NCBI RefSeq assembly: GCF_034347405.1
Contig: NZ_CP133778.1
Location: 3,844,001-3,908,000 of the forward strand
Length of the DNA: 64,000 nucleotides
Direction: 5' to 3'
Origin: Pseudomonas sp. CCC3.1
Lineage (GTDB): Bacteria > Pseudomonadota > Gammaproteobacteria > Pseudomonadales > Pseudomonadaceae
Shown one piece after another: positions 59,901-64,000 of the stretch. Each line of letters opens with the position of its first letter. Position 1 is the stretch's first letter. The notes beneath the pieces were generated by a model. That model had not been told where the DNA came from. It did no database searches and saw only the letters and a list, made by a program, of their open reading frames with translations. Position numbers and translations under genes: made by a program.

Positions 59901-61088
59901 TCAGCCGTTACGGCTCAACCACTGTTCAGCCCGCAGTCGCGCTTTGGCATCCACCACAAATACCGCATCCAGCTCGTCCAGGGCAATCACCGGCTCACCG
60001 CTCAAGACGTCTTCAATAATATGAGCGATTTGCGGATAACGGATTCGTCCATCAAGGAACGCCCCTACTGCCACCTCATTCGCCGCATTGAGCATCGCCG
60101 GGGCGCTATTGCCCGCCTCCGCAGCCTCACGCGCCAAGCGCAAGCAAGGGAAGCGCTGCTCATCTGGACGCTGAAAGTCCAAGCGCGCAACAGCAAACAG
60201 ATCCAGCGGCGCAACCCCCGAATCAATCCGCTCAGGCCATGCCAATGCATTCGCAATCGGCGTGCGCATGTCTGGATTGCCAAGCTGAGCCAATACCGAA
60301 CCGTCAACGTAGTCAACCAGCGAATGGATCACGCTTTGCGGATGAATCACCACCTCAACCTGGCTCGGCTTGGCGTCGAACAACCAGCACGCCTCAATCA
60401 GCTCCAGCCCTTTATTCATCATGCTGGCCGAATCGACCGAAATCTTGCGCCCCATCGACCAATTGGGATGAGCGCACGCCTGATCCGGCGTTACATGTTG
60501 CAAATCAGCCAGCGGGGTTTCACGAAAAGGCCCGCCCGACGCCGTCAGCAAAATCCGGCGCACACCGACTGCGCCCAAGCCTCGGGCATAGTCTTGTGGC
60601 AAGCACTGAAAAATGGCGTTGTGCTCACTGTCGATAGGCAGCAAAACCGAACCACTACGACGCACCGCCTGCATAAACAGGTCGCCCGTCATGACCAGCG
60701 CTTCTTTGTTGGCCAGCAGGATTTTCTTGCCCGTATTCACAGCCGCCAATGTCGGGCGCAAACCCGCAGCACCCACGATTGCCGCCATCACAGCGTCAAC
60801 TTCGGGCGCCGAAGCAATCTGGCACAAACCTTCTTCACCTACCAACACTTCGGTGTTGAGGCCCGCCGAACGCAGATCCGCCTGCAATTGGCTGGCCGCA
60901 CGCTCGTCTGGCACAACAGCAACTTTGGGTACGTGCTTGACACACAAAGCCAACAACTCGGCGAGACGGCTGTAACCGCTCAAACCAAAGACCTGGTAGC
61001 GATCAGGGTGACGTGCAATAACATCCAGAGTGCTCAGACCTATCGAGCCTGTAGCCCCCAAAACCGTAATCTGTTGTGGACGACTCAT
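59901..61088 (-). CDS. dxr: 1-deoxy-D-xylulose 5-phosphate reductoisomerase
   Basis: This 395-residue protein starts with an NADPH-binding motif TVLGATGSIGLSTLDVI, with LLANKEALVMTG near residue 125, LPIDSEHNAIFQCLP near 150 and ASGGPFRETP. It makes MEP, the first committed step of isoprenoid synthesis. It overlaps cdsA by 4 bp. Confidence 0.96.
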   Translation of the reverse strand: MSRPQQITVLGATGSIGLSTLDVIARHPDRYQVFGLSGYSRLAELLALCVKHVPKVAVVPDERAASQLQADLRSAGLNTEVLVGEEGLCQIASAPEVDAVMAAIVGAAGLRPTLAAVNTGKKILLANKEALVMTGDLFMQAVRRSGSVLLPIDSEHNAIFQCLPQDYARGLGAVGVRRILLTASGGPFRETPLADLQHVTPDQACAHPNWSMGRKISVDSASMMNKGLELIEACWLFDAKPSQVEVVIHPQSVIHSLVDYVDGSVLAQLGNPDMRTPIANALAWPERIDSGVAPLDLFAVARLDFQRPDEQRFPCLRLAREAAEAGNSAPAMLNAANEVAVGAFLDGRIRYPQIAHIIEDVLSGEPVIALDELDAVFVVDAKARLRAEQWLSRNG

Positions 61089-61891
61089 GACGCCGCAATC
61101 CAGAGCAGTACAGCAAATACAGGGATCGCCGCAGTCAAACTGTCGATGCGATCCAGAACGCCGCCATGCCCTGGCAGCAGGTTGCTGCTGTCTTTAATAC
61201 CGGCCTGACGCTTGAACATGCTTTCCGTGAGGTCGCCCACCACCGAAATCAACACAATCATCGCTGCACCGAATAGCGCCGCACACATCTCGGAGGCGCT
61301 CCAGCCGCGTGTAAAACCTACAACAGCCGTGATCAACAAGCTCAGCAGCAGACCACCAAAAACCCCTTCCCAGCTTTTGCCTGGACTGACTTTAGGTGCA
61401 AGTTTGCGCTTGCCGAATTTTCGTCCCGAGAAGTAAGCGCCAATATCAGCGCCCCACACCAACACCATAACGGCCATGATCAGCCAATTGCCCAGCGGCA
61501 TGGCCTTGATCAGCACCAGGCCTTGCCAGGCCGGCAGCAAAATCAGCAGACCGATAACGAGCCGGGTCGAGGTCGCCGACCAACGCTCAGCCGATTGCGG
61601 GAAGGTCAGCACCAACCAGGTCGCTGCTGCCCACCACAACACAGCCGCCCCCAGCACCCACGGCGCCAGATCGGGAAAAACGTACAACCCAAACAGCAGC
61701 AAAGCCACTACCACGGCAAAGGCAACCCGCGCGATCTGAGCCTCGAAGCCCGCCAGACGCGCCCATTCCCAGGCTCCAAGGGTCACGACCAGACCGATAA
61801 AGAGCGCAAATCCAGCCCCTTCAAGCAGGAAAAAGCCGCACAAGGCGATGGGTAGCAATATAAGTGCAGTAATGATGCGTTGCTTAAGCAT
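61085..61891 (-). CDS. cdsA: Phosphatidate cytidylyltransferase CdsA
   Basis: This 268-residue membrane protein has about eight helices and the CDS signature SMFKRQAGIKDSSNLLPGHG near residue 225, followed by GVLDRIDSL. It makes CDP-diacylglycerol for phospholipid synthesis. It shares one base with the uppS stop and 4 bp with dxr. Confidence 0.95.
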   Translation of the reverse strand: MLKQRIITALILLPIALCGFFLLEGAGFALFIGLVVTLGAWEWARLAGFEAQIARVAFAVVVALLLFGLYVFPDLAPWVLGAAVLWWAAATWLVLTFPQSAERWSATSTRLVIGLLILLPAWQGLVLIKAMPLGNWLIMAVMVLVWGADIGAYFSGRKFGKRKLAPKVSPGKSWEGVFGGLLLSLLITAVVGFTRGWSASEMCAALFGAAMIVLISVVGDLTESMFKRQAGIKDSSNLLPGHGGVLDRIDSLTAAIPVFAVLLWIAAS

Positions 61892-62646
61892 TAAATCCGG
61901 GCTCCAGCCTCAACCTGCTCGCTCGTTTTACCGAAACGACGCTGGCGAGAAGCGAAATCAGCCAATGCATTACGCATGGCTTCGTGTTTGAAGTCCGGCC
62001 AGAACAGGTCGGAGAAGTACAACTCAGAGTAGGCCAGCTGCCACAGCAAGAAGTTGCTGATGCGATGCTCGCCGCCTGTGCGGATGCACAAATCAGGCAA
62101 GGGCAAGTCGCCCGTGACCAGACAGGTTTGCAACAGGCCCGGCGTAATGTCTTCAGGCTGCAAATGCCCTGCCTGTACTTCACGCGCCAGCCGTTGCGCA
62201 GCCTGTGCAATGTCCCACTGACCGCCGTAGTTAGCGGCGATTTGCAGGACAAAGCGATCAGGCCCTGCCGTCATCTGTTCCGCCTCACGCATCGCCGCCT
62301 GCAAGTCAGGATGGAAACGTGAGCGATCACCGATGATCCGCAAGCTGATGTTGTTTTCATTGAGGCGCTTGGCCTCACGACGCAACGCCCGAAAGAACAA
62401 ATCCATCAAGGCGCTGACTTCAGCCGCAGGGCGCTGCCAGTTTTCACTGGAGAACGCGAATAAAGTGAGCACTTCGACCTTGGCCTTGGCACACACCTCA
62501 ATCACTGCACGAACAGCATCCACTCCCGCTTTATGCCCGGCAACACCCGGCATAAAGCGTTTTTTCGCCCAGCGATTATTACCATCCATGATGATCGCGA
62601 CATGTCGCGGCACCGATGATGGCTCTGTCTGCTTGGTCTTTTCCAT
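61891..62646 (-). CDS. uppS: Undecaprenyl diphosphate synthase UppS
   Basis: This 251-residue cis-prenyltransferase has the catalytic MDGNNRWAKKR near residue 22, LTLFAFSSENWQRP near 70 and LCIRTGGEHRISNFLLWQ near 196. It makes the lipid carrier of peptidoglycan and LPS synthesis. It lies between frr and cdsA, as in most proteobacteria. Confidence 0.96.
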   Translation of the reverse strand: MEKTKQTEPSSVPRHVAIIMDGNNRWAKKRFMPGVAGHKAGVDAVRAVIEVCAKAKVEVLTLFAFSSENWQRPAAEVSALMDLFFRALRREAKRLNENNISLRIIGDRSRFHPDLQAAMREAEQMTAGPDRFVLQIAANYGGQWDIAQAAQRLAREVQAGHLQPEDITPGLLQTCLVTGDLPLPDLCIRTGGEHRISNFLLWQLAYSELYFSDLFWPDFKHEAMRNALADFASRQRRFGKTSEQVEAGARI

Positions 62647-62661
62647 AAAACGCCCAGACCC

Positions 62662-63219
62662 TTATACGGCCATCAGGTCCGCTTCTTTCTGCTTGGTAGC
62701 CGCATCAATGTCGGCCTCGGCCTTGTCGGTCAGCTTCTGAATATCAGCAGCGGCGCGACGCTCTTCGTCTTCGCTGATTTCTTTGTCTTTAACCAGTTTT
62801 TTCAGCTCGCTCAACGCATCGCGACGGATGTTGCGAACGGCAACACGCGCGTCTTCAGCGGCGCTACGGGCTTGTTTGGTGAAACCTTTACGGGTTTCTT
62901 CAGTCAAGGCCGGCATGGAGATCAACAACAATTCGCCCAGGTTGGTCGGATTGAGGTTCAAACCAGCGCTCTGGATAGCCTTGTCGACAGCAGCCAGCAT
63001 GTTGCGCTCAAAGGCCACAACTTGCAGGGTGCGCGAATCTTTAACGGTGACGTTGGCAACACTGCTCAACGGGGTGTCAGCGCCGTAGTAAGGCACCATC
63101 ACGCTGCCCAAAATACTTGGGTGCGCCTTGCCGGTACGGATCTGGCCAAAGGCATGGGCCAGCGATTCCAGCGATTTGCGCATGCGCTCTTGAGCGTCTT
63201 TTTTGATTTCGTTGATCAT
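62662..63219 (-). CDS. frr: Ribosome recycling factor
   Basis: This 185-residue two-domain protein has RMRKSLESLAHAFGQIRTGKAHPS near the start and NLGELLLISMPALTEETRKGF in the middle (both shown in part as separate motifs). With EF-G it splits post-termination ribosomes. It overlaps pyrH by 4 bp. Confidence 0.96.
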   Translation of the reverse strand: MINEIKKDAQERMRKSLESLAHAFGQIRTGKAHPSILGSVMVPYYGADTPLSSVANVTVKDSRTLQVVAFERNMLAAVDKAIQSAGLNLNPTNLGELLLISMPALTEETRKGFTKQARSAAEDARVAVRNIRRDALSELKKLVKDKEISEDEERRAAADIQKLTDKAEADIDAATKQKEADLMAV

Positions 63220-63959
63220 TGTTGACCTTCCTCGATCAGAGTCCCTTCAGCGCCGCCATGGACAATATTAAGCAGGGCGCCGGGCTTGTTCATATTAAAT
63301 ACGCGCAATGGCATTTTGTGGTCACGGCACAGGCAGATAGCCGTCAGGTCCATAACACCCAGTTTGCGATCCAGCACTTCATCGTAAGTCAGATGATCGA
63401 ACTTCTCGGCATGCGGGTCTTTAAATGGATCTGCGGTATACACGCCGTCAACCTTGGTCGCCTTGAGCACCACATCAGCGTCGATTTCAATGGCACGCAA
63501 GCAAGCCGCCGAGTCAGTGGTAAAGAACGGATTACCGGTACCCGCTGCAAAAATCACCACGTCCTTGGCATTCAAGTGACGCATTGCCTTACGACGATCG
63601 TAATGATCGGTCACGCCCACCATGGAAATAGCCGACATTACGATGGCAGAGATATTGGCACGTTCCAGCGCGTCGCGCATGGCCAAGGCGTTCATCACAG
63701 TTGCCAGCATGCCCATATGGTCGCCAGTGACACGATCCATGCCTGCTGCACTCAGCGCAGCACCACGGAACAGGTTGCCACCACCAATCACCAGACCTAC
63801 CTGAACGCCGATGCCGACCAATTGGCCCACTTCCAGCGCCATGCGGTCGAGCACTTTGGGATCGATCCCGAACTCTTCAGAGCCCATCAGGGCTTCGCCG
63901 CTTAGCTTGAGTAGAATGCGTTTATAGCGAGCTTGATAACCACTGCCCTGCTGAGCCAT
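63216..63959 (-). CDS. pyrH: UMP kinase
   Basis: This 247-residue amino-acid-kinase fold protein has RILLKLSGEALMG near residue 14, GLVIGGGNLFRGAAL near 56, TGNPFFTTDSAACLRAIEI near 138 and KATKVDGVYTADP. It phosphorylates UMP to UDP. Upstream (63960-64000) is the end of the presumed tsf-pyrH spacer; tsf and rpsB would be expected beyond the window. Confidence 0.96.
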   Translation of the reverse strand: MAQQGSGYQARYKRILLKLSGEALMGSEEFGIDPKVLDRMALEVGQLVGIGVQVGLVIGGGNLFRGAALSAAGMDRVTGDHMGMLATVMNALAMRDALERANISAIVMSAISMVGVTDHYDRRKAMRHLNAKDVVIFAAGTGNPFFTTDSAACLRAIEIDADVVLKATKVDGVYTADPFKDPHAEKFDHLTYDEVLDRKLGVMDLTAICLCRDHKMPLRVFNMNKPGALLNIVHGGAEGTLIEEGQQ

Positions 63960-64000
63960 TGCGAATCTCTCCTGCCGCGTTTTTAAAAAAATCTGTGCGA

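Noticed and set aside
1..64000. CRISPR arrays or a complete insertion sequence
   Set aside because: No series of regularly spaced direct repeats and no transposase reading frame were seen; the only mobile DNA found is the MITE and REP-type repeats.

Overview
The window looks like a chromosomal segment of a Pseudomonas, most likely from the P. fluorescens lineage in the broad sense. The evidence is the gene order rpoS-nlpD-pcm-surE-truD-ispF and eno-kdsA-pyrG-tilS-accA-dnaE-rnhB-lpxBA-fabZ-lpxD-skp-bamA-rseP-dxr-cdsA-uppS-frr-pyrH, a GacA-controlled rsmZ RNA next to rpoS, a phaG gene, olsBA, a tctDE/tctCBA citrate locus and many Pseudomonas-type REP/REPIN repeats. No CRISPR array and no complete insertion sequence were seen.

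Positions 1-9176 hold sdhE/ygfX and ygfZ (redox cofactor maturation), a signalling HDOD gene split by a one-base shift in an A8 run, and the tricarboxylate uptake locus: tctDE two-component system, divergent tctCBA, and an AbrB-type membrane protein overlapping tctA. Two matching AACAATAA-SD-ATG arrangements upstream of tctC suggest Crc/Hfq control. They also suggest that a gene, possibly the porin opdH, was lost between tctD and tctC.

Positions 9177-11937 are an accessory island. It holds an HTH-only LuxR-type protein, a gpL-like P2 head-completion protein, a holin, a CI-type repressor, an Ogr/Delta zinc-finger activator, an unknown partner gene and a 141-bp MITE. It reads as the remnant of a P2/phiCTX-like prophage that kept mostly its regulators and holin. 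It is the most unusual part of the window.

Positions 12000-30900 are a patchwork of metabolic and transport genes: ung, a Tyr/Gly-rich lipoprotein, a CWC protein, rsuA, phaG, tRNA-Gly(CCC), an amino-acid ABC transporter operon ending in a 2-oxoglutarate oxygenase, a zinc-type ABC operon behind a Zur-like palindrome and led by a small unannotated membrane-protein gene, a LysE exporter, a cardiolipin-synthase-like PLD, YceI, ornithine-lipid synthesis (olsBA), acpH, and an ArsR-MFS-xenB stress operon with repeated palindromic operators.

Positions 30957-64000 are the core block, nearly all on the minus strand. It starts with rsmZ (with its upstream GacA box) and rpoS, and continues through isoprenoid precursor synthesis (ispD, ispF, dxr, uppS), formaldehyde detoxification (adhC, fghA), glycolysis (eno), KDO and lipid A synthesis (kdsA, lpxA/B/D), fatty acid synthesis (accA, fabZ), outer membrane assembly (skp, bamA), envelope stress proteolysis (rseP), replication (dnaE, rnhB), nucleotide synthesis (pyrG, pyrH), tRNA modification (tilS, truD) and ribosome recycling (frr). 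These genes sit in tightly packed operons with many 1-4 bp start/stop overlaps.

All identifications come from reading motifs and recalling families. No database search was run.
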